Below, piece after piece: positions 17,665 through 27,561 of a stretch of 64,000 nt of DNA. Position numbers and translations under genes: made by a program. Source of the stretch: Pollutimonas harenae (GTDB taxonomy: Bacteria > Pseudomonadota > Gammaproteobacteria > Burkholderiales > Burkholderiaceae_B); the NCBI RefSeq assembly GCF_004153685.1, contig NZ_SDQD01000004.1, forward strand, positions 62,001-126,000, read 5' to 3'. The notes below the pieces were generated by a model that saw only the letters and a program-made list of their open reading frames with translations, was not told where the DNA came from and searched no databases. Each line of letters opens with the position of its first letter. Position 1 is the first letter of the stretch.

Positions 17665-19970
17665 GCAAAGAGACTCACGATACGCCGCTAGATGTCGTCC
17701 ATATCATTTCCGGGCTAGGTCAGGGTGGGGCGGAAACCGTGCTTTATCGCCTGGTGACAGCACCGGATCAGAATGTGCGGCACCGCGTTATCTCCATGGG
17801 CGAAGAAGGGGTGTTTGGCCCCCGCCTGCGCGAAGCCGGCATTCCCGTTCACACCCTGCATATGCAAAGCCCTTCGGGTCTGCTTAAAGGTTTGTGGGGT
17901 ATGTATCGCCTGCTGAGGGAGCTGAAACCCGATGTAGTGCAAACCTGGATGTACCATGCCGACCTGATTGGTGGCCTGGTGGCGCGCCTGTCAGGCGTAC
18001 GGTCGGTGTGCTGGGGTATACGCAACTCGGGTGCGGACCTGCATAAAAGCAGTTTGTCGGCGCGGGCGTTTTCATGGTTGTGCGCAAAAAGCTCCGGATT
18101 GATTCCGGTGGTCATTGTTTCGTGCGCTGAAAGCGCAGCGCAGCGCCACCAGGCCTGGGGCTATCGCGCTGATCGCATGCAAGTCATTCCCAATGGATAT
18201 GACCTGTCGCGCTGGCAGGCTGATGCGCAAGCACGTCAGCAGGTGCGCGAACTATGGGGTGTATCAGACGATACTCCGGTCATTGGAAGCGTGGCGCGCT
18301 GGAATCCCTTGAAAGATCACGAAAACCTGGTGGCGGCACTGGCGCTCAGCCTCCGCAATTATCCATCCATGCGCTGCGTGTTGATCGGCCAGGGCATGGA
18401 GTCCTCCAACCCCGACCTCTCGGCATTGCTGACCCGTCATGGCGTAGTAGAGCGGGTGATTCTGATGGGGCGGCGCGACGATGTACCGCATTTGATGAAC
18501 GGCCTGGACATTCATGTGCTGTCCAGCCGCGCCGAAGGGTTCCCGAATGTGGTGGCCGAGGCGATGGCCAGCGGCGTGGCTTGCGTGGTAACTGATGTGG
18601 GCGATGCAGCCATGATGGTCGACGACGCGACGGTTGTGGCTCCGCCGCAAAACCCGCAGGCTCTATCCGCTGCCATCAATTCCGTCGTGGCCCAATTGGG
18701 TACGCCTGCTCATGCGCAGCGCGTGCAACGCGGACGAGAACGGGTGGGACGGCTGTTCAGCCTGGAAGCCATGGTCGGTAATTACCGCAAGGTTTGGGGT
18801 CGAGTAACAGTGGGACGTAAGACAGCGGATATGCGTTGCTTGTTGTTTGTGGTGAATAATCCCGCCTTTTTCCTCTCGCACCGACTACCGCTGGCCATAG
18901 CGGCCAAGAATGCAGGCTTTGATGTGCATGTTGCGACCATGGATGGGCCATCGGTATCCGATATCGCCGCCCAGGGCCTGGTACACCATGTGATTCCCAT
19001 GTCGCGTAGCGGGAAAAACCCACTCAAAGAGATGCATAGTATTTATGCCCTGTGGCGCTTGTTCCGGCAATTGCGACCCGATGTCGTGCATGCCGCAACC
19101 ATCAAGCCAGTTCTGTACGGCGGAATTGCTGCGCGGTTGGCGGGTGTGCCGGGTTATCTCGCTGCTGTATCGGGGCTGGGCTTTATTTTTATGCGGCCAC
19201 GGCAAGGTTTTGATTTTTTGCGCATGGCTGCTACTTTTTTGTATCGTCTGGCTCTGGGGCATCCCAACAGCCGGGTGATATTCCAGAACTCCAGTGATTG
19301 CGATGTTTTACGCAAGGCTGGTGTTATCCGGGCGGAGCAGGTGGTGATGATACGGGGTTCAGGCGTCGACCTGGATGCTTTCCGTGCGGTACCAGAATCC
19401 GCCGAACCACCCGTTGCCATCATGGCGGCACGCCTGTTGACTGACAAGGGTGTGAACGAATTTGTAGAGGCGGCTGGCCTGACTGCCAATGATCACAGCG
19501 GCTTGCGCTGGAAATTGGTGGGTAGTCCCGATCCGGGCAATCCAGCCAGCATCACGCCAGACCAGGTGGCGCAGTGGGCTCGTGAAGGTGTTGTTGAGTG
19601 CCTGGGTGAGCGCAGAGATGTGGCCCGGCTTTATCAACAGGCCCATATTGTGGTGCTTCCATCTTATCGCGAAGGTCTGCCCAAGTCTCTGGTCGAGGCC
19701 GCGGCTTGCGGGCGGGCTGTGGTCACAACCGATGTGCCCGGTTGCCGGGACGCCATCACGCCCGGTGTAACCGGCTTGCTGGTGCCTGTGCGCGATGCCC
19801 AAGCCCTGGCCGATGCGGTCGTGTCCTTGGCACACGACCATGTTCGTCGCCGGGACATGGGCCGTGCGGGGCGCGAGCTGGCTGAACGCGAATTCGATAT
19901 CCGCCAGATCGCCCAGAAACACGTGTCGCTTTATACCGAGCTTGCGGACCAGGCAAAGACGGCCTTCTAG
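17661..19970 (+). CDS. Bifunctional protein: two glycosyltransferase family 4 modules fused
   Basis: A 769-residue single reading frame holding two complete GT4 transferases. Module 1 (about 1-385) has HIISGLGQGGAETVLYRL, IGSVARWNPLKDHENLV and EGFPNVVAEAMASG. Module 2 starts near Met391 (base 18831) with MRCLLFVVNNPAFFLSHRLP, a WbpH/WecF-like start, and has MAARLLTDKGVNEFVEAA and EGLPKSLVEAAACG. No stop or frameshift separates them, and the junction (RVTVGRKTADMR) is short. The ATG at 17661 overlaps the previous stop (ATGA). The two modules differ in sequence, so this is a fusion of unlike enzymes rather than a tandem duplication. The 3' end overlaps pgm on the other strand by 4 bp. Confidence 0.88.
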   Translation: MSKETHDTPLDVVHIISGLGQGGAETVLYRLVTAPDQNVRHRVISMGEEGVFGPRLREAGIPVHTLHMQSPSGLLKGLWGMYRLLRELKPDVVQTWMYHADLIGGLVARLSGVRSVCWGIRNSGADLHKSSLSARAFSWLCAKSSGLIPVVIVSCAESAAQRHQAWGYRADRMQVIPNGYDLSRWQADAQARQQVRELWGVSDDTPVIGSVARWNPLKDHENLVAALALSLRNYPSMRCVLIGQGMESSNPDLSALLTRHGVVERVILMGRRDDVPHLMNGLDIHVLSSRAEGFPNVVAEAMASGVACVVTDVGDAAMMVDDATVVAPPQNPQALSAAINSVVAQLGTPAHAQRVQRGRERVGRLFSLEAMVGNYRKVWGRVTVGRKTADMRCLLFVVNNPAFFLSHRLPLAIAAKNAGFDVHVATMDGPSVSDIAAQGLVHHVIPMSRSGKNPLKEMHSIYALWRLFRQLRPDVVHAATIKPVLYGGIAARLAGVPGYLAAVSGLGFIFMRPRQGFDFLRMAATFLYRLALGHPNSRVIFQNSSDCDVLRKAGVIRAEQVVMIRGSGVDLDAFRAVPESAEPPVAIMAARLLTDKGVNEFVEAAGLTANDHSGLRWKLVGSPDPGNPASITPDQVAQWAREGVVECLGERRDVARLYQQAHIVVLPSYREGLPKSLVEAAACGRAVVTTDVPGCRDAITPGVTGLLVPVRDAQALADAVVSLAHDHVRRRDMGRAGRELAEREFDIRQIAQKHVSLYTELADQAKTAF

Positions 19971-21358
19971 AAAGGCAGGGAAATTTCGGGCTCCAGGGCC
20001 AGCAGGGCCTGGCGGAATTCCTCTTTGATGCGCTCGATGTCTTGTTCAGTGTCGCCTTCAAAACGCAGGACGATGACAGGCGTTGTATTGGATGCCCGCG
20101 CCAGACCGAAGCCATCGGCGTATTCGGCGCGCACGCCGTCTATAGTGCTGATGCTGGTCGCCGAGGGGAACTTGCCGTCTTCTTGCAGGCGTGTCACCAG
20201 AGCATGTGGCTGACCCTCTGACATTGCAAGCTTGATTTCAGGCGTGGAGATATCTTTGGGCAGGGATTCGAGCTCGGCTGATGGATCTTCGTGTGCAGAG
20301 AGAATTTCAAGCAGTCGGGCGCCGGCGTACAAGCCATCATCAAAGCCGTACCAGCGTTCTTTGAAAAATACGTGGCCGCTCATTTCGCCCGCCAGCGGTG
20401 CGCCGGTTTCGGCCAGTTTGGCCTTGATCAGCGAGTGTCCCGTTTGCCACATCTGGGGCTTGCCACCCGCGTGCTTGATGGCGCGGGCGACATGGCGGCT
20501 GCACTTGACGTCAAAGATAATGGTGGCACCAGGTTGGCGCTGCAGGACATCTCGTGCAAACAGAATGAGCTGGCGGTCGGGCCAGATGATTTCACCGGAC
20601 TTGGTCACTACGCCAAGACGGTCGGCATCGCCGTCGAAAGCCAGGCCCAGCTCACAATCGCTTTGTTGCACATGGCGGATGAGGTCTTGCAGGTTGGATG
20701 GGTCGGCCGGATCAGGATGGTGATTGGGGAAGCGGCCGTCGACCTCGCAATACAGCTCGTCTACCGTGCAACCCAGGGCCTGATACAAATTTGATGCCAC
20801 CACGCCGCCAACGCCATTGCCGCAATCGATAGCAATTTTCATGGGGCGGGCCGGCAGCACCGTGCTGCTGATTTCCTTAACGTAGGCGTCAAGCAGATTC
20901 AGGGGTGTGCTTTGGCCCGGCTTGATGCCGTCCACGGAGTCAGGCTGCGCCATGATCTGGGCCAGCTTTTGAATATCGCTGCCGTGCAAGGTACGACCGC
21001 CCATCATGATTTTGAAGCCATTGTAATTGGATGGGTTATGGCTGCCTGTAATGGCTACGCCGGAGCCGGTGTGCTGCGTGTAGGCGGCATAGTAGACGAC
21101 GGGGGTGGGGACCATGCCCAGATCCAGGGTGTTGATGCCGCCTTGTGTCAGGCCTTGCTGCAAGGCCTGCGATAAGTCAGGGCTGCTTAGCCGTCCGTCG
21201 TAGCCCACGACCAACGTAGTCACGCCTTCGGCGCGCGCTTGTTGGGCAAGTGCCAGGCCCAGCAGGCGGGCAAAATCAACATTGAGCTGCTCGGGCACAG
21301 TGCCTCGAATATCGTAGGCTTTGAATACGTCTTTAGGCAGGTTGGGAGTATGGGACAC
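19967..21358 (-). CDS. Phosphomannomutase/phosphoglucomutase (AlgC-type)
   Basis: A 463-residue alpha-D-phosphohexomutase, the length of AlgC. The phosphoserine is Ser106 in VAITGSHNPSNYNGFK, the magnesium loop is LAFDGDADRLGV, and the sugar-binding GEMSGHVFF and C-terminal phosphate-binding EGDTEQDIERI region are present. It interconverts hexose 6- and 1-phosphates for nucleotide-sugar synthesis, so it supplies the adjacent polysaccharide locus while facing it on the opposite strand. The last bases of the two genes overlap (both stops at 19967-19970), leaving no room for a terminator between them. Confidence 0.9.
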   Translation of the reverse strand: MSHTPNLPKDVFKAYDIRGTVPEQLNVDFARLLGLALAQQARAEGVTTLVVGYDGRLSSPDLSQALQQGLTQGGINTLDLGMVPTPVVYYAAYTQHTGSGVAITGSHNPSNYNGFKIMMGGRTLHGSDIQKLAQIMAQPDSVDGIKPGQSTPLNLLDAYVKEISSTVLPARPMKIAIDCGNGVGGVVASNLYQALGCTVDELYCEVDGRFPNHHPDPADPSNLQDLIRHVQQSDCELGLAFDGDADRLGVVTKSGEIIWPDRQLILFARDVLQRQPGATIIFDVKCSRHVARAIKHAGGKPQMWQTGHSLIKAKLAETGAPLAGEMSGHVFFKERWYGFDDGLYAGARLLEILSAHEDPSAELESLPKDISTPEIKLAMSEGQPHALVTRLQEDGKFPSATSISTIDGVRAEYADGFGLARASNTTPVIVLRFEGDTEQDIERIKEEFRQALLALEPEISLPF

Positions 21359-21471
21359 GAGGCTTCCTTAGAATCCAATATCTGGCTTGTTGGCATGATT
21401 GTATGTCAGCTATTCAATTAGCCTAAAATGGTCCATCACCTATGATTACTTTGCAAAAACAGAAGGCAAGC

Positions 21472-22884
21472 ATGAGTCGGATAGACGAACTGGTTCAGTT
21501 AGTAGGGCAGCAGCATGTGTTAACAGGCGCTGATGCCGAATCGTACACGGTTGACTGGCGCGGCCGATACAGTGGTGCGGCGCTGGCCGTCGTACGGCCT
21601 GGTTCGGTTGACGAGGTGGCGCAAATCATGCGCTGGTGCAGTCAGAACAAGATCCCGGTGGTGCCGCAAGGCGGTAATACAGGTTTGTGTGGTGGCGCTA
21701 CACCCGATTCCTCCGGTGACGCCATTGTGTTGTCGCTGACCCGCCTGAATGCTGTGCGCAGCATAGACACCGACAATGACACCATGGAGGTCGAGGCGGG
21801 CTGCATATTGCAGTCGGTGCAGCAGGCTGCACGTGAGGCCGATCGCCTGTTTCCCTTAAGCCTGGCGGCTGAAGGCAGCTGCACCATAGGCGGTAATCTG
21901 GCAACGAATGCGGGCGGTACTCAAGTGCTGCGCTATGGCAACGCGCGCGACCTGGTGCTGGGGCTTGAAGTGGTTACCCCGCAGGGCGATATCTGGCACG
22001 GTCTGCGTGGTTTGCGCAAAGATAACACCGGCTACGACCTGCGCAATCTGTATATGGGCAGCGAAGGCACACTGGGTATCATTACGGCAGCCACCGTCAA
22101 GCTTTATCCCTTGCCGGTCGCGCAGTGTACAGCCCTGTTGGCACTGGCTTCAGTGGATGACGCGGTCAAGGTCCTGGCTGCGGCTCGCAAGGGTTTTGGC
22201 GCTGCCCTGACCGGGTTTGAGCTGATCGCGGGTAACTGCTTGCAGGGCGTCGTGCGTTGTTATCCGCAACAACGCATCCCTTTTGAAGGCGAGTCGGCGC
22301 AAATGCCCTGGTACGCGCTGCTCGAGCTATCTGACAGTGAAAGCGCCGAACACGCGCGCGAACGTTTTGAAGAGGTAGTCGGAGAAACCATAGAAGCCGG
22401 CCTGGTGGCTGACGCGGTCATCGCCGAAAACATCACACAAAGCAAAGCACTGTGGCATTTGCGCGAAAGCATACCGTTGGCAGAAAAGGCCTTTGGCAAG
22501 AGCATCAAGCACGATGTGTCGATTCCGGTTTCACGCATGGCCGATTTTGTCACTACCACCAATGCAGCTTTGCAGGCCAGCTTTCCGGGCATCGAGCACG
22601 TTACCTTCGGACATCTGGGTGACGGCAATCTGCACTACAACGTAGCTCGCGGCGAGGCGTATACCGAAGAAGAGCTGCTGGCCCGTCAAGCCGATATCTA
22701 CCATCTGGTGCATGAAAGTGTGCACCAATTCAATGGCTCGATCAGTGCCGAGCACGGGGTGGGCCAACTCAAGCGCGATGCATTGCCGCGCTATAAAGAT
22801 CCCATTGAACTTGCCCTGATGCACAGCATCAAGCAGGCGCTTGATCCGCTGGGCATCATGAACCCGGGCAAGGTATTGGTTTAA
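21472..22884 (+). CDS. FAD-linked oxidase, GlcD/D-2-hydroxyacid (2-hydroxyglutarate) dehydrogenase family
   Basis: A 470-residue flavoprotein with the PCMH-type FAD-binding domain (VVPQGGNTGLCGGATP; SCTIGGNLATNAGGTQVLRYG) and the C-terminal FAD-linked oxidase domain (EHVTFGHLGDGNLHYNV; ISAEHGVGQLKRDAL), where the histidines bind metal. Members oxidise D-lactate, glycolate or D-2-hydroxyglutarate; which applies here cannot be decided. The ATG at 21472 (MSRIDELVQL) has AAGG upstream; a start at 21442 would add ten residues. It is divergent from pgm and convergent with the homogentisate operon. The pgm-glcD gap 21359-21471 shows nothing definite. Confidence 0.88.
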   Translation: MSRIDELVQLVGQQHVLTGADAESYTVDWRGRYSGAALAVVRPGSVDEVAQIMRWCSQNKIPVVPQGGNTGLCGGATPDSSGDAIVLSLTRLNAVRSIDTDNDTMEVEAGCILQSVQQAAREADRLFPLSLAAEGSCTIGGNLATNAGGTQVLRYGNARDLVLGLEVVTPQGDIWHGLRGLRKDNTGYDLRNLYMGSEGTLGIITAATVKLYPLPVAQCTALLALASVDDAVKVLAAARKGFGAALTGFELIAGNCLQGVVRCYPQQRIPFEGESAQMPWYALLELSDSESAEHARERFEEVVGETIEAGLVADAVIAENITQSKALWHLRESIPLAEKAFGKSIKHDVSIPVSRMADFVTTTNAALQASFPGIEHVTFGHLGDGNLHYNVARGEAYTEEELLARQADIYHLVHESVHQFNGSISAEHGVGQLKRDALPRYKDPIELALMHSIKQALDPLGIMNPGKVLV

Positions 22885-22894
22885 AGTCTGCCAG

Positions 22895-22913
22895 CGCGGC
22901 TCCGAGAGCCGCG
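22895..22913. other. Inverted repeat between convergent genes
   Basis: CGCGGCTC (22895-22902) and GAGCCGCG (22906-22913) form a perfect 8-bp stem with a 3-base loop, between the convergent ends of the FAD-linked oxidase (22884) and fahA (22937). No T-run follows on either strand, so termination is possible but not shown. Confidence 0.4.
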
Positions 22914-22936
22914 TCAGCAAGTCTGGATCGGTACGC

Positions 22937-24256
22937 CTAGATTTTTGCGGGCAGCACCGTGCCTGCGGATTGCCCCAGGCTGATGGTGGGGTAGCCAGGC
23001 TTGCGGCAGGCAGCACGCAGGATTACTTCGTCGTGGTCTTGCAGGAAGCTGCGTTCTTCGCCCCAGGGGAGCTTTACGGGTTGCTTGCCCCCGTTGTTCA
23101 GCTCCAGCAGCGAGCCTTCTTTTCCTTTTCCGGGGCCCGATAATGTGCCAGTACCGAGCAGGTCGCCGGCCTGGAGGTTACAGCCGTTGACCGTATGATG
23201 GGCCAGCAGTTGCGCGATATTCCAGTAGGCATCCTTGAAGTTGGATTCGGACAGCAGCGCAGGGCCGGTCTGTTGGGCGCGTGACGCCTGCGTGCTCAGG
23301 AAGACCTGCAGGCCGATGTCAAAGGCGCCGGATGCCTGGTTTTCTGCCGAGCTGAGGTATGGCAGGGGCTGGGGATCGTTCGGATTGCGTTCGAAGGCAA
23401 TCCGAAAGGGGGCGAGGGCTTCGAGCGTGACCACCCAGGGTGAAATGGTGCTGGCGAAGTTCTTGGCCAGGAATGGGCCTAGCGGCTGATATTCCCAGGC
23501 CTGCAGATCGCGGGCTGACCAGTCGTTCAAAATGCACAGGCCGAACACATGTGCCTCGGCTTCATCGAGATTGATGCGTTCGCCCTGTGTGTTGCCCTGG
23601 CCGACAAAAATACCCAGCTCCAGCTCGTAATCCAGGCGTTGGCAAGGACCAAAGCCAGGCGTACCTCCTTCGGTGGCCGGGCGTGTCTGGCCCACGGGGC
23701 GAGGAAAGGACTGGCCCGATACATTGATGCTGGAAGCGCGGCCGTGGTAGCCGATGGGCACCCATTTATAGTTGGGCAGCAAGGGGTTGTCGGGGCGGAA
23801 CTGTTTGCCTACTGCAGTGGCATGGTGTTCGGAAATGTAGAAATCGGTGTAGTCGCCAATGCGGGCGGGCATTCCCAGCTCTACGTCTTTGATATTGCTG
23901 AGCAGTGGTTCCAGTGTGGCCTGCAGCGCGGAACCGCTACGTAAGGCGCGTGAGAGCTCAAGACGCAGGGCCGACCAATATGGCTGACCCAGGCTCATCA
24001 GCTTGTTCAGAGTGGTGCTTTTGCAGGCGCCCAATGCTTCGGCGGCCTTGCCGGTGAAAACTTGCGCTGCCGCCAGAGCGGCAAGGTCAAGCACCTGATC
24101 ACCTATGGCCACGCCAGGGTGGAAATCTTGTGTGCCGCCTGCTGGACGAAATACGGCAAAGGGCAGGTTTTGTATGGGAAAACCATTGTCGGGCTGGTTG
24201 GCGGAATCAACCCAGCTTTGCAGGGCCGGATCATGGGTTTCATTAAGGTAAGACAT
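22937..24256 (-). CDS. fahA: Fumarylacetoacetase
   Basis: A 439-residue fumarylacetoacetate hydrolase that splits the last intermediate of the homogentisate pathway into fumarate and acetoacetate. It has the FAH fold, with DYTDFYISEHHATAVGKQFR, WVPIGYHGRASSINVSGQ, the metal-binding YELELGIFVG and LNDWSARDLQAWEYQPLGPF, and GTGTLSGPGKGKEGSLLEL. The ATG at 24256 (MSYLNETHD) was chosen because AGGAAA precedes it; an upstream in-frame codon at 24280 would include that site in the protein. It follows hmgA directly. A maleylacetoacetate isomerase gene (maiA) is not present in the cluster. Confidence 0.94.
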   Translation of the reverse strand: MSYLNETHDPALQSWVDSANQPDNGFPIQNLPFAVFRPAGGTQDFHPGVAIGDQVLDLAALAAAQVFTGKAAEALGACKSTTLNKLMSLGQPYWSALRLELSRALRSGSALQATLEPLLSNIKDVELGMPARIGDYTDFYISEHHATAVGKQFRPDNPLLPNYKWVPIGYHGRASSINVSGQSFPRPVGQTRPATEGGTPGFGPCQRLDYELELGIFVGQGNTQGERINLDEAEAHVFGLCILNDWSARDLQAWEYQPLGPFLAKNFASTISPWVVTLEALAPFRIAFERNPNDPQPLPYLSSAENQASGAFDIGLQVFLSTQASRAQQTGPALLSESNFKDAYWNIAQLLAHHTVNGCNLQAGDLLGTGTLSGPGKGKEGSLLELNNGGKQPVKLPWGEERSFLQDHDEVILRAACRKPGYPTISLGQSAGTVLPAKI

Positions 24257-24280
24257 AGGGGTTTCCTGTGGGTGCTTCAA

Positions 24281-25582
24281 TCAAGGCTTATTAGGGTCGA
24301 AATGCTTCTGCAAGCCGGCCCAGGCGTCGTCATAGCCAGCTTGTAATGTCGCTGACGCCATCGCGGCATCGGTGGGGCGGATGACCCGCCGCGTTTCGAA
24401 CATAAAGGCCATGGTATTACGAATGTAGTCGGGTTTGCTCAAATCGGCGGCACTGGCCTTTTCGAAAGTTTGCGCATCAGGGCCGTGTGGGCTCATACAG
24501 TTATGCAGGCTGGCACCGCCGGGGGAAAAACCATCGGCCTTGGCGTCATAGATACCCTGGATCAGGCCCATGAATTCACCTGCGATATTGCGATGGAACC
24601 AGGGTGGACGGAAGGTGTTTTCCATGGCCAGGATGCGGGGCGGGAAAATGGCGAAGTCGATATTGGCCGCTCCGGGTGTATCGGAAGGTGAAGTCAGGAC
24701 GGTGAAAATGCAGGGGTCGGGGTGGTCGTAACTGATGGACCCTATGGTGTTGAAGCGTCGTAAGTCGTATTTATAGGGTGCATTGCTGCCATGCCAGGCC
24801 ACGACATCCAGTGGTGAGTGGGACAGCATGGTGCGCCAGAAACCGCCGGTAAATTTGGCAACCAGTTCGAATCCGCCTTCGATGTCTTCGTACCAGGCTA
24901 CGGGTATCTGGAAGTCACGCGCATTGGCCAGGCCATTCGAGCCTATGGGGCCCAACTCGGGCAGCCTGAGTGCGGCGCCGAAGTTCTCTAGCATATAGCC
25001 ACTTGCAGACGCGTCCGGCAACTCGACGCGCAAGCGTACGCCGCGGGGGATGACGGCGATTTCGCAGGGTTCAAGATCAATCAAGCCTAATTCAGTGGCC
25101 AGACGCAGGCGGCCCTCTTGGGGGACGATCAGCATTTCCGCGTCGGCGTTATAAAAAAACCGCTGCTGCATGGACTGGTTGGCAGCATACAGGTTGATGC
25201 TGACGCCGCTCAGGTCGTCGCAGTGCCCGTTGCCTGCCCAGGTATGCATGCCGTCGATGAAATCGGTAGGTTGACCTGGCATGGGGAGCGGATTCCAGCG
25301 CAGACGATTTGGGCTGACTGGCCCGTGTCCGAATTGATTGGTCCAGGCCAAGGCGCCGCCATACGGTGCGAAGGCTTTCTGTAGCGCTGCCGGACGAATG
25401 CGGTAGAGCCATGAGCGGCGGCTTTCGGCACGTGGAACGGTAAAGGCGGTTCCCGACAGTTGCTCGGCGTACAGGCCGTAAGGGCAGTTTTGTGGCGAGT
25501 TGCGCCCTGTTGGCAGGGCGCCAGGCAACGCTTCGGTTGCGCAGCTATTGCCAAAGCCGGATTGGTATTTAAGTATGGTCAT
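24281..25582 (-). CDS. hmgA: Homogentisate 1,2-dioxygenase
   Basis: A 433-residue cupin-fold Fe(II) dioxygenase that opens homogentisate to maleylacetoacetate. The start [21 protein letters not shown] is diagnostic. [20 protein letters not shown] carries iron-ligand residues, and [20 protein letters not shown] is the conserved C-terminal part. The length matches bacterial HmgA. It lies between a DUF2783-like small gene and fahA on the minus strand, with gaps of 21 and 24 bp, consistent with one operon. Confidence 0.96.
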   Translation of the reverse strand: MTILKYQSGFGNSCATEALPGALPTGRNSPQNCPYGLYAEQLSGTAFTVPRAESRRSWLYRIRPAALQKAFAPYGGALAWTNQFGHGPVSPNRLRWNPLPMPGQPTDFIDGMHTWAGNGHCDDLSGVSINLYAANQSMQQRFFYNADAEMLIVPQEGRLRLATELGLIDLEPCEIAVIPRGVRLRVELPDASASGYMLENFGAALRLPELGPIGSNGLANARDFQIPVAWYEDIEGGFELVAKFTGGFWRTMLSHSPLDVVAWHGSNAPYKYDLRRFNTIGSISYDHPDPCIFTVLTSPSDTPGAANIDFAIFPPRILAMENTFRPPWFHRNIAGEFMGLIQGIYDAKADGFSPGGASLHNCMSPHGPDAQTFEKASAADLSKPDYIRNTMAFMFETRRVIRPTDAAMASATLQAGYDDAWAGLQKHFDPNKP

Positions 25583-25603
25583 GATGCAGTTTCCGAGGGT
25601 AGG

Positions 25604-25810
25604 TCAGTAAGCAGGCCGGACGGCGGCGCGCGCTTGAATCAGCGCATCGGCCACCACGTCGAGGTCGCCGATGTGATTGGATAAAAGAAGAACCAGTGCG
25701 GCATTCATGGCGTGACTTTGTTCAAGGCTCAGGTCGCGATGGGCGTCAATGAGTTGCTGGTAGAAATCGTCAGGCGAAGTAAATTGGGATTGCGTATTCA
25801 AGTGGTTCAT
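25604..25810 (-). CDS. Small DUF2783-like protein
   Basis: A 68-residue soluble protein, TSPDDFYQQLIDAHRDLSLE followed by a leucine-rich helix and GDLDVVADALIQARAAV. It resembles the DUF2783 family, small proteins commonly found next to FAD-dependent aromatic monooxygenases. Its ATG overlaps the stop of the preceding monooxygenase gene by 4 bp (ATGA), so it is probably translated with it and may be a partner or stabiliser. No catalytic motif is visible. The family assignment is from memory of the pattern and should be treated as moderate. Confidence 0.75.
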   Translation of the reverse strand: MNHLNTQSQFTSPDDFYQQLIDAHRDLSLEQSHAMNAALVLLLSNHIGDLDVVADALIQARAAVRPAY

Positions 25811-27477
25811 GGGGTCTCCTGGCCGCAGGCTCGGTGCAGGGCGGTCTGAATGCGCTGTGCGTCGGGTTTGCGCCAGCGTGCGGCAATATGATGGTCGGGC
25901 CGGATCAGATAGCAGGCACCGTTCAGCGCATCGTAGCGGCGTGCAAGTGTCATTTGGTGATCCAGTACCCAGCTCATGTTGCCTGGTGCCCTTTGCGACA
26001 GGCCAGGAGCCAATACCAGGATTACTTTAAGATCGGGCTCTTGTTGCTGCAGTAGCGCAAGTGCCTGCAACGCATTGTGGCTGGGTAGCTGGTCGTTGCA
26101 GAACAGGGCGGCCGTGAACTGCCCTTGGAGTTGGCCCAGCCACCAGTTATGCTGGCCGGCTACAGTGACGGGCCCGTCGGGCGCAACGGCACCAGGAGCC
26201 AGAATATTTGAAAAATCATCACAGTCTTCGGTATTCAGGCTTGAACCCGTATAGGCAGTGGGTGTAGAGAGACGCCCACTATTGACCAGCTTACGGGCAA
26301 AGTCGTGGTGTTTGGCGAGCGTCAGGACCGTATTGCGAAATAACAGGCTCATCTCGCTTTTGGGTGTAATGAAGTCGGTCGAGCGCGATGAGTTCAGCAG
26401 GTTTTCGTCGGCAGCCATTTCGCGTTCGGCTGCATAACTGTCTATTAATGCTTCAGGGGCATGGCCTTTGTGGACCAGCGCGAGCTTCCAGCCCAGGTTG
26501 TCGGCGTCTTGCACACCGCTATTGGCGCCGCGCGCACCGAAAGGCGATACGCGATGCGCCGCATCGCCGGCAAACAGAATGCGTTGATGCCGGAATTTGT
26601 CCATGCGCTCGCAGGCAAAAGTATAGATGCTGACCCATTCCAGCTCGAACTGGGCATCGGGGCCAAGCAGTGCCCGTATGCGCGGGATGACATTTTCTGG
26701 CTTGACCTCTTGGACGGGGTCGGCATCCCAGCCCAGTTGAAAGTCAATGCGCCAGACATTGTCGGGCTGACTATGCAGCAATACCGATTGCCCGGGATGG
26801 AAAGGAGGGTCAAACCAGAACCAGCGCTCGGTGGGGAAGTCGGCCTGCATGCGGACGTCGGCGATCAGGAAGCGGTCGCGAAAGGTGCGCCCATGGCTTT
26901 CCTGACCCAGCATTTTTCGTAAAGGCGAACGGGCGCCGTCACAGGCGAGCAGCCAGTCGGTGGTCAGGGTATAGCTGCCGTCCGGTGTATCTACTGTGAG
27001 CCTTACGCCATTGCTTAGCGTTTCGACGGCTGTAGCTTTGTGCTTCCAGCGCAGTTCGATGTTGGGATGGTCGGCTGCCTGTTCATACAGAAAGCCTTCG
27101 CAATAGTATTGCTGCAGGTTAATGAACGCGGGTCGGCGATGCCCTTGTTCGGGCAGCAGGTCAAAGCGCCAGACTTCTTCATCTTGAAAGTAAACCCGCC
27201 CGACGTTCCATGAAATGCCTTTTTGAACCATGCGCTGACCCACACCCAGTCGGTCCCAGATGTCCAGGGTGCGTTTGGCAAAACAGATGGCGCGTGATCC
27301 GGTGGAAAGACGGCAGTCGTCGTCAATGACGACGACTGGGAGGTCTTTTTGCGCCAGGTCGAGCGCCATGGACAGGCCGACTGGCCCGGCGCCAACGACG
27401 ACTATGGGGTGGTGCTTGCCGTCTTGTTCTGCCGGGTGGCAGTCAAACTCCAGAGCCTGGTAATCGATGTCTCCCAC
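25807..27477 (-). CDS. FAD-dependent aromatic monooxygenase (MhpA/PheA-like, class A flavoprotein)
   Basis: A 556-residue flavoprotein hydroxylase. The FAD-binding Rossmann motif is IVVVGAGPVGLSMALDLAQK, the second motif is WLLACDGARSPLRKMLG, and GDAAHRVSPFGARGANSGVQ is the ribityl-binding GD motif. A C-terminal thioredoxin-like domain follows as in 3-(3-hydroxyphenyl)propionate and phenol hydroxylases. The start is GTG at 27477, with AGGAG seven bases upstream; no ATG fits. Position immediately upstream of hmgA suggests that it hydroxylates an aromatic acid to homogentisate (for example 3-hydroxyphenylacetate), but the substrate is inference. Confidence 0.87.
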   Translation of the reverse strand: MGDIDYQALEFDCHPAEQDGKHHPIVVVGAGPVGLSMALDLAQKDLPVVVIDDDCRLSTGSRAICFAKRTLDIWDRLGVGQRMVQKGISWNVGRVYFQDEEVWRFDLLPEQGHRRPAFINLQQYYCEGFLYEQAADHPNIELRWKHKATAVETLSNGVRLTVDTPDGSYTLTTDWLLACDGARSPLRKMLGQESHGRTFRDRFLIADVRMQADFPTERWFWFDPPFHPGQSVLLHSQPDNVWRIDFQLGWDADPVQEVKPENVIPRIRALLGPDAQFELEWVSIYTFACERMDKFRHQRILFAGDAAHRVSPFGARGANSGVQDADNLGWKLALVHKGHAPEALIDSYAAEREMAADENLLNSSRSTDFITPKSEMSLLFRNTVLTLAKHHDFARKLVNSGRLSTPTAYTGSSLNTEDCDDFSNILAPGAVAPDGPVTVAGQHNWWLGQLQGQFTAALFCNDQLPSHNALQALALLQQQEPDLKVILVLAPGLSQRAPGNMSWVLDHQMTLARRYDALNGACYLIRPDHHIAARWRKPDAQRIQTALHRACGQETP

Positions 27478-27561
27478 ACCTTTACTCCTTTGGGTGTAAT
27501 TTTGCTCCGTTGAAGCCGACCATTGAACGCTTGATATTCCATGCTTAAGGCAGAAGAGGTG

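Noticed and set aside
8511-19970. Polysaccharide locus as recently acquired DNA
   Set aside because: By eye the GC content and codon use are like those of the flanking core genes, and no mobile element or repeat borders it.
22895-22913. Strong Rho-independent terminator between the FAD-linked oxidase and fahA
   Set aside because: The 8-bp stem is real but no T-run follows on either strand, so it is listed only as an inverted repeat.
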